From Acidimicrobiia bacterium (GTDB lineage Bacteria; Actinomycetota; Acidimicrobiia; Acidimicrobiales; SKKL01), in contig JBAYRL010000009.1 of NCBI GenBank assembly GCA_041676705.1, forward strand, positions 6,977-70,976: a stretch of 64,000 bases of DNA, given 5' to 3'. The position numbers and the translations under genes are program-made. Positions 28,213-36,610 of this stretch are shown in pieces (position 1 is the first letter of the stretch; every line of letters starts with the position of its first letter). Below the pieces are notes generated by a model. The model ran no database searches and was not told the DNA's origin. It saw only the letters and a list, made by a program, of their open reading frames with translations.

Positions 28213-30377
28213 TTTTGTTTCCTGAACGGCCACCAACTACTTTTTGATTTGGTGGGCTGGTCAAACCCTTCTTTCAAAATTTCTTCGCCGGTAGCTGCAT
28301 ACAACACTTGTGAAAACGCTAATGAAAGGTCTGGCAGGTTACGGGTTGCGACTATTTCCCCGGCGTTAGCTGCTTGTTTAAAAGCACGTGATTCTGGTAT
28401 TTGACCTAAGTACCGCCAATGCGCCAGCTCGGTTCGTACTTCGGCTTCAGAACAACCAATATCTTCCTCAGCCCGGTTTAGAACAACACCTAAACGGTCC
28501 GGGTCGAACCCTCCCCCATTAGCCGGGGTTGGTAAGGTGATCCAACGTAACCAGTCATCTGTGTTAGCAATCGTGGTGTAGTTCGGTGCTGTAGGTACGA
28601 TCAAAAAATCTGAGGAGGGAATAATGAAATCACGAAACAATTCGTGGTGTGGTTCAGCTACTGGGGTGTCAACTATGATGTAGTCGTATAGTCCTCTTAA
28701 AATGTCTACTACCTGGGTGTAAAGCTGGGGTGTTATCCAAAGAGGGTTAGACTCTTCAGAAGATTGGGGGCCTAACAGAAACGACGTGTTTAACCCTGCT
28801 AAATGAAACAGGTGTTTATTGATCCGATCGTGTTGTAAATCGTCCATTTGACGGGCTAACGTCACGATGCTTGGTGTGTATTGGTGAATATATTTACCAA
28901 GGTCGGCTTGCTGCACGTTAGCGTCAATGATACAAACAGTGCGGTGTAAGTTACGGGTCCTTAACCCTAAATATACACCCAGGTTTAACGCTAGGGTTGA
29001 TTTACCAGCACCACCTTTAGGTACTGCTACTGAGATCATTATCCCTTTACGCCCACCTGTGGTAGCAGGAAAACTGTTTTGGTAGCTGCCTGCGGGGTGG
29101 GATGTCACAGCTGCGGTGTTGTTCCACTGCCCTGGTGTTGTGTTTGGTGCCTCTTGTAGAGCCGGATTGTTAGGATTTCCCCACAAAACGTCAGGGTCTG
29201 ATGCGACCACAGGCTGTGTTTCCCACTGGTTACTTGGAGAAACAACCGGATTTGTGGTTGGGGTAACACCCCAGCTTCCGGCGGTGTTACCTTCGGGTTG
29301 TGGTGCGGGCACCATCTGGTTTGTGTTTTGAGGTGGAACGGTTTCCCCCCAGCTGCTTGTTGGTGGGACAGGTTCGGGTGTTCCCCAACTGTTGGACGGC
29401 GGCGGGGTGGGTTCTGGTTGGCTAGGGCTTTGGGTCCAGCTGGGCTGTTCAACAACCTGTGGCGCTAAGTTAGGTTCCTCCCAACGGTTAGACACGGGGG
29501 CAGGTTCAGGTGTTCCCCAACTGTTGGACGGTGGCGGTGGTGTTTCGTCCCAATCATGTTGTTTCGTGGGTGAGGTTCCCCACGTGTTGGTCGGAAAGTC
29601 CTCTACAGCTTCGTTGTTAAAACCTGCGGTGTTTGGGGTCTGAGCTGTGTCTAGGGTTTGATGGGTGTTAGGCGACGGTGGGGTTTGGGTGCCTGTCCCA
29701 CCCCAGGGGTTGGTCTGTTGGGTGTAGGGTTGTTGGGGAGGGGATGTGTCCCATGAAGCAGATGGGGTGGTAGGTGTTGGTACAGCTGGTGCCCATGCCG
29801 GTTCTGGAGGACTTGTTGGTTGTGGGGTGCCAGGTTGTGGTGGTTGGCCCCATTGGTTTGTGTTTGGGGCGGTGGGATTATCCCAAGGAGCAGGTTCTGT
29901 TAACAACTCGTGGAGTTGTTGTGTAGAGGTAACTATAGGTTCTGGGTTGTGCAGCTCGATTGGTTCCCAAGCCCATGGTTGATCTACAGGTTCTGTGTTA
30001 ACAATCCCGGTACCTGAGATAGCACCTAAAAGGTTGTTTAACGAAAATGGTGGGGTTAACAGCCCGGCTGAGGGATGAGAGGTAACAATGTTACGCCCTA
30101 AACCAGAACTGTCGATAACAGCAACTTTCCATGATGCTACCGTTAGCCGCCCGATGAGTTCTTCAGCGCTAAAACCTGAACCACCATCGGGTAGATTGTC
30201 AGCGAAGATGATTATAAGGTCGCTGGTTGTTCTGCCGTTAAACACCCCTGCTGCGATAAGGTCTCTAAGATCTGCACCTGATGCACAGTAGTGGACTTGT
30301 TCGAAAAGTTGTGACGCTGTTAAGGCGTTAGCTACACCTACGGCGCCCGCTACTATAATATGTATTGGTGCTGTCAT
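28209..30377 (-). CDS. cpaE: CpaE-like MinD/ParA-type ATPase with Trp-rich linker
   Basis: A 722-aa protein that positions Tad pili in known systems. An N-terminal receiver-like domain (about 1-130) with no obvious phosphoacceptor is joined to a C-terminal ParA/MinD ATPase with the deviant Walker A PKGGAGKST (about 453-460) and YDYIIVDTP as Walker B. Between them lies an unusually long Pro/Thr/Asn/Gln-rich linker (about 130-440) carrying around ten WG or NxW motifs such as NSWGTPEP. CpaE proteins usually have no such linker. First gene after cpaB in the operon. Confidence 0.85.
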   Translation of the reverse strand: MTAPIHIIVAGAVGVANALTASQLFEQVHYCASGADLRDLIAAGVFNGRTTSDLIIIFADNLPDGGSGFSAEELIGRLTVASWKVAVIDSSGLGRNIVTSHPSAGLLTPPFSLNNLLGAISGTGIVNTEPVDQPWAWEPIELHNPEPIVTSTQQLHELLTEPAPWDNPTAPNTNQWGQPPQPGTPQPTSPPEPAWAPAVPTPTTPSASWDTSPPQQPYTQQTNPWGGTGTQTPPSPNTHQTLDTAQTPNTAGFNNEAVEDFPTNTWGTSPTKQHDWDETPPPPSNSWGTPEPAPVSNRWEEPNLAPQVVEQPSWTQSPSQPEPTPPPSNSWGTPEPVPPTSSWGETVPPQNTNQMVPAPQPEGNTAGSWGVTPTTNPVVSPSNQWETQPVVASDPDVLWGNPNNPALQEAPNTTPGQWNNTAAVTSHPAGSYQNSFPATTGGRKGIMISVAVPKGGAGKSTLALNLGVYLGLRTRNLHRTVCIIDANVQQADLGKYIHQYTPSIVTLARQMDDLQHDRINKHLFHLAGLNTSFLLGPQSSEESNPLWITPQLYTQVVDILRGLYDYIIVDTPVAEPHHELFRDFIIPSSDFLIVPTAPNYTTIANTDDWLRWITLPTPANGGGFDPDRLGVVLNRAEEDIGCSEAEVRTELAHWRYLGQIPESRAFKQAANAGEIVATRNLPDLSLAFSQVLYAATGEEILKEGFDQPTKSKSSWWPFRKQK
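29371..29537 (-). repeat. Near-identical 35-bp direct repeats in the cpaE linker
   Basis: 29371-29405 and 29503-29537 agree at 33 of 35 bases and code for the same Pro-rich NSWGTPEP segment. This points to growth of the linker by duplication. Confidence 0.8.
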
Positions 30378-30420
30378 TCGTTAAACCTTTGGTGGTGTTT
30401 GGGTCACAGGACGGTTTTGT

Positions 30421-31362
30421 TTAGTCACCGGCTGGTTCTGTCCCAAACTGGGCAGGACTGTTAAGGTCTGTGATGTCCCCTTCTAGGACCGACCCTGGCG
30501 CTCCGCCGGTTTGGTCTAGTTCGACCATGTTGTCAACAACTGGTCCTCGGTACACAAAATAAAGTGTTGCGGAAGCGTCAGATGCTATGAGGTTCATAGC
30601 GTGTTCAACTGGTACCCGCAAAACATAGGTGCCTGGCATTGGGGTGGTTGGTAACAACTCTTCGGGTTGCATGTTCAACCCATCAGCACCAGCTTGACGG
30701 TTAGCAGCAGCGTCTAAACCTTGAGGGCTGATTGTAACATCAACGATTTCAACACCTGAAACTACTAGTTGGGATAGTTTGTTGGAAGGGTCAGTAGCGA
30801 CGATGTCAACAATGTCACCAATACCTAGTTTGCCTAGCATTGCTGTAGCTGGACGGGCTGTTACTGACACTAAACGTTCATCTGGCCCTAACGTTTCGGA
30901 AAGGTTGCTATAAAAACTGAACGCATCGGCCCGTATTTGTTGGCCTAGAAAAACTGTCGTGTTGGGATAAGCGCCTTCTATAGTTTCCAACGCCAACGAT
31001 AAAGCATCAGCAGCGTTGTCAGCTACAAACGTGTTCGGTTCTATAGCCTCAACATCTACAGGGACTGCCTCTAACATAGAGTCATCTATTTTGGAAAGAG
31101 TTGAAAGCTGTTGCGCAGCTTTAACCACATAGGTCTTAGAAGGTTCTGCAGATGTTAAAATCAACAAAATCAGCGCTACAGTCCCTAACGCCGAAATAAC
31201 CCCAAGTTTTAACAACGAGTTCGACTTTTTTTCAGGTGCTGTTTTAACGCGACGACCCGCACGTCCCTGTTCGGGAACGTTTTGGGCTGGTGGCGGCCCA
31301 CCAAAGGAAGGCGGGTGTCCTGGTTGGGGTGTTTGATTGAAACCAGGCGATGAAAAACTCAT
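30421..31362 (-). CDS. cpaB: CpaB/RcpC-like SAF-domain pilus protein
   Basis: A 313-aa protein with a cytoplasmic Pro-rich N-terminus, one membrane helix (about residues 50-72) and a SAF-type domain (LGQQIRADAFSF then ERLVSVTARPATAMLGKLGI, DIVDIVAT). In Tad systems CpaB is the periplasmic or wall-zone assembly component. ATG 31362 is chosen for GGAG upstream; a frame to 31383 is also open. It is the first gene of the Tad operon, with a 210-bp untranslated region before it. Confidence 0.82.
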   Translation of the reverse strand: MSFSSPGFNQTPQPGHPPSFGGPPPAQNVPEQGRAGRRVKTAPEKKSNSLLKLGVISALGTVALILLILTSAEPSKTYVVKAAQQLSTLSKIDDSMLEAVPVDVEAIEPNTFVADNAADALSLALETIEGAYPNTTVFLGQQIRADAFSFYSNLSETLGPDERLVSVTARPATAMLGKLGIGDIVDIVATDPSNKLSQLVVSGVEIVDVTISPQGLDAAANRQAGADGLNMQPEELLPTTPMPGTYVLRVPVEHAMNLIASDASATLYFVYRGPVVDNMVELDQTGGAPGSVLEGDITDLNSPAQFGTEPAGD

Positions 31363-31594
31363 TAGGAAGCGCTCCAAGGTCAACAGCTAAACAAAAACGG
31401 GTCGCGGCTAGTGTCGGCCCCTCCCTACCAAGGTGCGAGCACGTCTTTGAAACCCAAAACGGTGCAGCTTTATACCAACAATAACAACCACGACCCCAAC
31501 TACAGCGGGATGTTATGGATGACCGCTAACCGTTAAACACACCTTTTGTTGCGACCCACAATACATATTTTGTTGTGGAGTGCGTGGTGTGGGG

Positions 31595-32281
31595 TTATAG
31601 CAGTGGGTCCGGGTTGCTTAATAAAGATGCCATCAAATGTGTTTTAGCTGTTTCTATGTCGCTGTGTTGTAAATGTGGGTAGGCAACCAAAATTTCGTTG
31701 GCCGGTATCCCTCTCAACAGGTAGCGTTGCACAGCCGCAACGGGTGTTCTGGTACCCGCAAAAACTGTTATGTTGGTGTTGTAGAGATCTGGGGTTACCT
31801 GCCCAACGTTTTTTGGTGACCGGGGAGTGTCATATAGGGTTTGTAGCCTGTGTTTTACCCACTCTAGGGTTTCCTGGCGGTCAATGATGAACAGGTTTGT
31901 GGTGTGTGTTGGTATTTCCGAGAGGGTGTAGAAACCACCGTTTGGGGTTACAGCTAAGAATCTTGGTGAAGAGTTATGCTGTGTTTGAGACCATATCCCT
32001 AACTGTTGGCTGACACCCACAATTTGTGTGATACACACATTGTTGTTGAGTAGCAAAACAGTGTTGCGTAGCTGGCAAAGCTGCCCCACCCCGAAAGTAG
32101 GGTTGGTGTGTCGCATATCAGACCGGTTCGGTGGGGTAGGGTTTTGGAAGTGGAACCATTCCAACCAGATTTTTAGCCGTGCCACTGGTATCCCGGTCAC
32201 AACACTTGTGTCTTTCACATTTAGCGCTACCAGGTTTTCAAAACCGGTTACAGAGGTTTTAGTTGTTGGTGTGTCACTCAA
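31595..32281 (-). CDS. MerR-type plus DUF433-like regulator
   Basis: A 228-aa protein. TTG 32281 has a near-perfect ribosome binding site (AAGGAGGT, 5 nt); the longer frame would run through the Leu tRNA. The N-terminus looks like a MerR-type helix-turn-helix (NVKDTSVVTGIPVARLKIWL). The C-terminus (ITVFAGTRTPVAAVQRYLLR ... ILVAYPHLQHSDIETA) matches the DUF433 pattern found in antitoxin-like proteins. No toxin gene is next to it. It lies between the tRNA cluster and the Tad operon and could regulate either; this is a guess. Confidence 0.65.
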   Translation of the reverse strand: MSDTPTTKTSVTGFENLVALNVKDTSVVTGIPVARLKIWLEWFHFQNPTPPNRSDMRHTNPTFGVGQLCQLRNTVLLLNNNVCITQIVGVSQQLGIWSQTQHNSSPRFLAVTPNGGFYTLSEIPTHTTNLFIIDRQETLEWVKHRLQTLYDTPRSPKNVGQVTPDLYNTNITVFAGTRTPVAAVQRYLLRGIPANEILVAYPHLQHSDIETAKTHLMASLLSNPDPLL

Positions 32282-32331
32282 CGAACACCTCCTTATGAAA
32301 CGGTGGCAACATGACAGCGCAGCTGCTTTTG

Positions 32332-32418
32332 TGGTGCGTCTGGCGAGACTCGAACTCGCATACCGTTTCCGGCGACGGATTTTAAGTCCGCTCTGTATAC
32401 CAATTCCAGCACAGACGC
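32332..32418 (-). tRNA. tRNA-Leu (anticodon UAA)
   Basis: The acceptor pairs GCGTCTG with CAGACGC, the anticodon loop is CTTAAAA, a long class II variable arm is present and the T loop is TTCGAGT. The 3' CCA is encoded. Confidence 0.93.
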
Positions 32419-32480
32419 CTACAAACATCCTCCACACCGAAACAGCTTTAGACATGTTGGACGCTAACTTTTTCCTAAAG

Positions 32481-32556
32481 TGGAGCCTGGGACCGGGTTC
32501 GAACCGGTGACCTGCCGCTTACAAGGCGGCTGCTCTACCAACTGAGCTACCCAGGC
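32481..32556 (-). tRNA. tRNA-Thr (anticodon UGU)
   Basis: Standard cloverleaf: acceptor GCCTGGG with CCCAGGC, D loop AGTTGGTAGA, anticodon loop CTTGTAA, T loop TTCGAAC. The 3' CCA is encoded. Confidence 0.95.
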
Positions 32557-32619
32557 ATAAAAAACGATTGTGTGTTGAGTGCTGTTTTTAGCAAACAACT
32601 AGGTTGTGATGTTTTAGGC

Positions 32620-32688
32620 AAGGGTACAGGGAATCGAACCCTGATCTACGGTTTTGGAGACCGTCATGTTACCATTACACCATACCCT
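32620..32688 (-). tRNA. tRNA-Trp (anticodon CCA)
   Basis: Acceptor AGGGTAT pairs with GTACCCT, the anticodon stem is ACGGT/ACCGT with loop CTCCAAA, and the T loop is TTCGATT. CCA is not encoded. It is short (about 69 nt before CCA) with a 4-nt variable loop. Confidence 0.85.
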
Positions 32689-32710
32689 AACGGCTATGTT
32701 TTAGTGTCAG

Positions 32711-32794
32711 CGGAAGGTTGAGGAATCGAACCCCTAAGCTTTCACTCACCCCGGTTTTCAAGACCGGTTGCCGACCATTCAGCGGAACCTTCCA
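32711..32794 (-). tRNA. tRNA-Ser (anticodon UGA)
   Basis: Acceptor GGAAGGT pairs with ACCTTCC, the anticodon loop is CTTGAAA, a long class II variable arm is present and the T loop is TTCGATT. CCA is not encoded. Confidence 0.93.
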
Positions 32795-32898
32795 AAAATG
32801 GGTCACAAACCTGCAACAGCTTTTAACATGTCACACAAAAACTGTGTTGTGTAACCCCATACCCGTTTTTGTGGGGTGGTAAAGGTTTTGTTGCTGGT

Positions 32899-33030
32899 TT
32901 AGGAAACCGTTGAACCTGGCGATGAAACCAATGAGGCCCACCATCGCTCAAACGGGTGGTTGTTAGCACCAGTGGGGCGGTGTGTTAAACACACAGTTGT
33001 TTTTGTTGAAATAAACATGTTAGTTAACAT
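32899..33030 (-). CDS. Possible 43-aa small protein
   Basis: A 43-codon frame starting MLTNMFISTKTTVCL with an excellent ribosome binding site (AAGGAGG, 4 nt before the ATG). It lies between the tRNA genes and a divergent membrane-protein gene. The strong site is the main evidence; the sequence is not recognised. A longer in-frame start exists at 33147 but would have no such site. Confidence 0.5.
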   Translation of the reverse strand: MLTNMFISTKTTVCLTHRPTGANNHPFERWWASLVSSPGSTVS

Positions 33031-33277
33031 CTGGCCTCCTTGGTAACATGGTGTGCCCTTTTCGGGCTTGCCACAACACATAGTGTAACCGGTAACACAA
33101 AAAACCACTAGCTGTGGTCCGCAACAAACCACAGGTGTTGTTACCACAAACGCGTTGTTCTGTTACCCACGGTTTTGGGTTCAAACCCGAAGCAACAACA
33201 GTACCACCTTAAGAACACCATCCTAAGAACAACACAAACCGTGTTGCACAAGATGGTTTTTAACAAAGGAGACCAAA

Positions 33278-33985
33278 ATGGAAACAAAGAATCCGGGCCT
33301 AGGAGCCTACCTGATTTGGGGCGTGTTGTGCCCCGTCCTTGTGTTTGTCGCCTGGTGGGCGATAAACACCCACCACCCATCGACCGGGTGGTCCCAGGCA
33401 GCATTCATTGTTACCTGGGCGGTGCCGATACCGATCATGGTGTCGGCAGCACTATCTTTCCTGATGGTGGTAACATCAGGAAAAACTAGGGCGCTGATCA
33501 CCCCACTAGCGAACGCCGGGAAAGCGTTCGAAAAGTGGGCTATCGGCCCCCTAGCCCGCGACGACCGATGGGCTGAAGTCCATCTGCACCAGGTCCGGGC
33601 GAACCGGGGGCACCGTTTTATTGGTGCCCGCCGAGCCCCACTAAACTCCCCAATCAGGGGGGCCGCCCGCCAAGGGCTTATCAGCACCCTAGTTTTGGGT
33701 GCTGCTGCCGTCGCCCTGGTAGCAGGGGTAGGTGGGGCAGCTACGGTCACCAAACTAGCTGTTTGGGTGGCCGCAATGATTTTGGTGATGGTAACCATCG
33801 CCAAAATCGTTGTCCGTCCGGTGAAAGCCGACGGAAAAAACGCTAGCACGTTCAGGTTAAACCTGGCTCCCGTGCTAGCCATAGTATTATGGGTGTTTTT
33901 GGTGGCGCCAGCGTTCCAAGAAGCGCACAACACCAACATCACCCACCACAACAACGCTGCTGTTGCGCTCACAGCAGCACCGTAA
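33278..33985 (+). CDS. Multi-pass membrane protein, compositionally foreign
   Basis: A 235-aa protein with about four membrane helices in two pairs (about 9-30 and 42-65; about 135-180 and 195-212) and a basic loop between. The ribosome binding site AAAGGAG is strong. Codon use differs from neighbours: richer in G and GC, with GGC, GTG, AAG and AAT where neighbours use AAA and AAC, which suggests recent acquisition. A 239-codon antisense frame exists but has no ribosome binding site. A strong terminator follows. Function unknown. Confidence 0.72.
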   Translation: METKNPGLGAYLIWGVLCPVLVFVAWWAINTHHPSTGWSQAAFIVTWAVPIPIMVSAALSFLMVVTSGKTRALITPLANAGKAFEKWAIGPLARDDRWAEVHLHQVRANRGHRFIGARRAPLNSPIRGAARQGLISTLVLGAAAVALVAGVGGAATVTKLAVWVAAMILVMVTIAKIVVRPVKADGKNASTFRLNLAPVLAIVLWVFLVAPAFQEAHNTNITHHNNAAVALTAAP

Positions 33986-33999
33986 CCAAACCGGTCTGG

Positions 34000-34064
34000 A
34001 AACGGTTGGGGTTTGTGACACACCAATATTTTTGTGTTTGTCTCTAAACCTCAACCGTTTTTTT
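34000..34064 (+). terminator. Intrinsic terminator, 15-bp stem
   Basis: AAACGGTTGGGGTTT (34000-34014) pairs with AAACCTCAACCGTTT (34046-34060), with one G-T pair, and runs into seven T residues. It ends the membrane-protein transcript. Confidence 0.92.
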
Positions 34065-34096
34065 AATTATAAACCTGGGGGTTGTGCTGGTTTGGT

Positions 34097-34870
34097 TTAG
34101 GAGCGTGGAGAGTTGTTGTGTGGCGGTGTTGTCCAACGGGACCAGCGTTGGTTGTGTTTTCGGTGCCGGTCAACAAAAACAGCGGCAACTAGCACCGCAA
34201 GAAACAGCCACACTACCCAAAACGGTTTCGAGGTGGTGGTAGGGGTGTCCCACATGATTGTCAGCTCGCCCGTGGTATTGTTCTCAACCCGGCGTTTCAC
34301 AACCGTCACATTTTTTGTGGTGGTAACATCAAACCCATTCGGGTTCCCTATTTGTGCTGGTGGTCCTGGTGTTTCAACAGACACTTCTAATAGCATGGAT
34401 GCTACCAGTGTTTCCCCTACGATTGTTGGTTCATACACATCTGAGGTTTCTACGGCTTCTAGGATGCTTTGTTGTAGCTGTGTTGGGGGTACCAGTCCCA
34501 ACGTTATCTGCCGTTTTTCAGGTTCAACTAAAACGTGTTCAACACCGCTCAACCCAGAGGGTGGGAGCACCACATTGGGGGGTGTGTTGGCCACAAACCG
34601 GAAACGGTCCCCGCTGGTAGTGACTGACAGCTGGTTTTGTTGATATCCGTGTTCAACAAACAAGGCCGTCAAAGTTTCTATTGTTTCTAGGTTGTTGAAC
34701 GTTTCGGTTGCTTCGCCAGAAGTTTCCAACACCAACTGGTGGTTAAAGTAGGGCGGCTCGTTAATGTTTACAACTAGCCTGGTTTGTAGCCCTACATCAC
34801 ACCCGGCAACAAACAACATTACAAACAGTGACGCTACCACAGCTAGACACCGGTTTTTTGGTGGGAGCAT
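34097..34870 (-). CDS. LppM-like lipoprotein
   Basis: A 257-aa predicted lipoprotein: basic N-terminus, hydrophobic core and lipobox FVAGC with C24 lipidated, an extracytoplasmic domain starting VGLQTRLVVNINEP, and a C-terminal membrane helix (FWVVWLFLAVLVAAVFV) with a basic cytoplasmic tail. This layout matches LppM-type actinobacterial lipoproteins. It begins 4 bp after the stop of the preceding gene on the same strand, so the two form an operon. The role of LppM-like proteins on plasmids is unknown. Confidence 0.7.
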   Translation of the reverse strand: MLPPKNRCLAVVASLFVMLFVAGCDVGLQTRLVVNINEPPYFNHQLVLETSGEATETFNNLETIETLTALFVEHGYQQNQLSVTTSGDRFRFVANTPPNVVLPPSGLSGVEHVLVEPEKRQITLGLVPPTQLQQSILEAVETSDVYEPTIVGETLVASMLLEVSVETPGPPAQIGNPNGFDVTTTKNVTVVKRRVENNTTGELTIMWDTPTTTSKPFWVVWLFLAVLVAAVFVDRHRKHNQRWSRWTTPPHNNSPRS

Positions 34871-34874
34871 CGTG

Positions 34875-35462
34875 TTACCCGTAGAGTCCTGTAGTCATCT
34901 GTGTTGTTTTCAACGTGATTTCTCTTGATATTGTTTCTTTATAGTTTTGGGTGGCGTCTCTCGCTGCGGTAACAACCGCTAAAAGCTGTTCCACTACCAA
35001 CAGTTGCTGTTGGACTTCGCTAACACCAGGATCAAGAGTAACAAGGTCTTCTATCTCTGGTTTTGTTAACGTTTTGGTACGTTCCTCTACCGGTGTCTGT
35101 AACCAGGTTTTTCGGGCGGTTACTCTTGCTTGGGCTTTAACTACCTCATAGTCATGTTTTAACGCTACCGCCAAAGCGTTTAACAGCCCTAACATTTCTA
35201 TGATCCGGGCCCCTTCTGCTGCCCACCAGCCTGACTCGTTTGAGAGTTGTAACGGTGTTAAGTTACCTAGTTCTGTTTTGAACGGGCGGCGGGGTTCTAT
35301 GTTGCGGTGAGCGTCTGTGGTCCAAAGACCAAGCGCCCGTGCTTGTCGCGCTAATTCGGTACCACCATCGATCCTGCTTAACGCTTCCCGCAACGTGCGT
35401 GTCATATTCGCAGCCGAATCCGCAACAAATTTTGTGTTACTACTAGCCACAGAAGTGTTCAT
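34875..35462 (-). CDS. Helical protein of unknown function
   Basis: A 195-aa mostly helical, soluble protein from ATG 35462 (a longer frame to 35549 is open). Two long amphipathic helical stretches (about 70-110 and 135-190) suggest coiled-coil dimerisation. It is directly upstream of the LppM-like lipoprotein and divergent from the CAP protein gene. No family was recognised. Confidence 0.6.
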   Translation of the reverse strand: MNTSVASSNTKFVADSAANMTRTLREALSRIDGGTELARQARALGLWTTDAHRNIEPRRPFKTELGNLTPLQLSNESGWWAAEGARIIEMLGLLNALAVALKHDYEVVKAQARVTARKTWLQTPVEERTKTLTKPEIEDLVTLDPGVSEVQQQLLVVEQLLAVVTAARDATQNYKETISREITLKTTQMTTGLYG

Positions 35463-35588
35463 AGTGTTGATAGTGCCAGTATTTCTACACGTGACACACA
35501 CCACGAACCTAGTGGGGATTAGTGATGGTTGGTACACGGTAACAGTCACAAATCTGCTGGTTGTTTATCGTGGAAAGGTTACCGGCCA

Positions 35589-36449
35589 ATGGTGTTTAAA
35601 GATAACAAGTTTTGGGGTTGGCGTACTTTAGTTGTGTTTCTGGTTTTTGGTGTTGTTGCCCCGCTAGTTGCAACATCACCTGTAGAGGCGGTACCAGTAT
35701 CGCCGGAACATTCAGCGGAACAAGAGTTTTTAGGGTTGTTAAACCGTGACCGGCTCGCTGCGGGACTACCAGGTTTGGTGTTCCATGAAGGGGCCGCTAC
35801 CAAAGCCCGGAACTGGTCGGCGCATATGGCTGACAACCTGGGCTATTTGGAACACACCACAACATTGTCACAAGACACAGCAAAGATCGCTCCGCAGTGG
35901 CGGCGGGCTGGTGAAAACATTGGTCGTGGCGCGACCCCCGGATCGTTACATGTGGCGTTTATGAACTCTCCCGGCCATAAACGTAACGTGCTGGGCGAGT
36001 TTAACCAGGTAGGTATCGGGGTTGTTTATCGAGGTTCCACATTGTGGGTAACGTTCCGTTTCATCCAAAACGGTGACCCCACCCCAACAGCACCACAATC
36101 AACGTTTAACGCTATCCAAGCTGAAATGGTGTGGCTTTACCAAGCGTTTTTTAACCGGGCGCCTGACACGAACGGGTTAGCATATTGGGTACAAGCACGA
36201 CTCAACGGGCTTTCCCCACAAAAAATAGCTGACCTGTTCGCAGAGTCTGCCGAGTTCAAATCAGATTACCGAAACACCAGCAACGATGCTTATGTGACAC
36301 GGATCTACAACAACATTTTAGGACGTGACCCCGACCCAGGTGGCAAAGCCCACTGGTTAAAATCTTTAAACGCAGGCTATTCACGATCCTGGCTGGTCTA
36401 CCAGTTTTCTATAGCACCAGAGTTCCGTAACCTAAAACCGTTAAACTAA
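35589..36449 (+). CDS. Secreted CAP-domain protein with DUF4214 domain
   Basis: A 286-aa secreted protein. A signal peptide (about 1-33) is followed by a CAP/SCP domain with FLGLLNRDRLAAGLPGL, RRAGENIG and FMNSPGHKRNVLGEFNQVGI. The C-terminal DUF4214 module reads LYQAFFNRAPDTNGLAYWVQ ... IYNNILGRDPDPGGKAHWL. Such two-domain proteins are surface or matrix proteins in actinobacteria; their biochemical role is unclear. GGAAAGG precedes ATG 35589. A terminator follows. Confidence 0.85.
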   Translation: MVFKDNKFWGWRTLVVFLVFGVVAPLVATSPVEAVPVSPEHSAEQEFLGLLNRDRLAAGLPGLVFHEGAATKARNWSAHMADNLGYLEHTTTLSQDTAKIAPQWRRAGENIGRGATPGSLHVAFMNSPGHKRNVLGEFNQVGIGVVYRGSTLWVTFRFIQNGDPTPTAPQSTFNAIQAEMVWLYQAFFNRAPDTNGLAYWVQARLNGLSPQKIADLFAESAEFKSDYRNTSNDAYVTRIYNNILGRDPDPGGKAHWLKSLNAGYSRSWLVYQFSIAPEFRNLKPLN

Positions 36450-36460
36450 CCACATCGCTA

Positions 36461-36498
36461 AACACCTAACAAGCTACAGCACTAGGTTGTTAGGTGTT
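36461..36498 (+). terminator. Intrinsic terminator
   Basis: AACACCTAACAA (36461-36472) pairs perfectly with TTGTTAGGTGTT (36487-36498). The tail GTCTT is only moderately T-rich. Confidence 0.65.
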
Positions 36499-36610
36499 GT
36501 CTTAACACAACAATAACCCCTAAAGAACCACCTCAGCCGTGACATGTGTGTGGTGTTCCTAGGGGGCCACACTTTTTGGTTGGCCCAGCTGATTTCTAGG
36601 AGGAAGGTTT

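Noticed and set aside
33307..34026. 239-codon frame antisense to the membrane protein gene
   Set aside because: The plus-strand frame has a strong ribosome binding site and clean membrane helices. The antisense frame has no site, and its Ala/Thr-rich product looks like a shadow.
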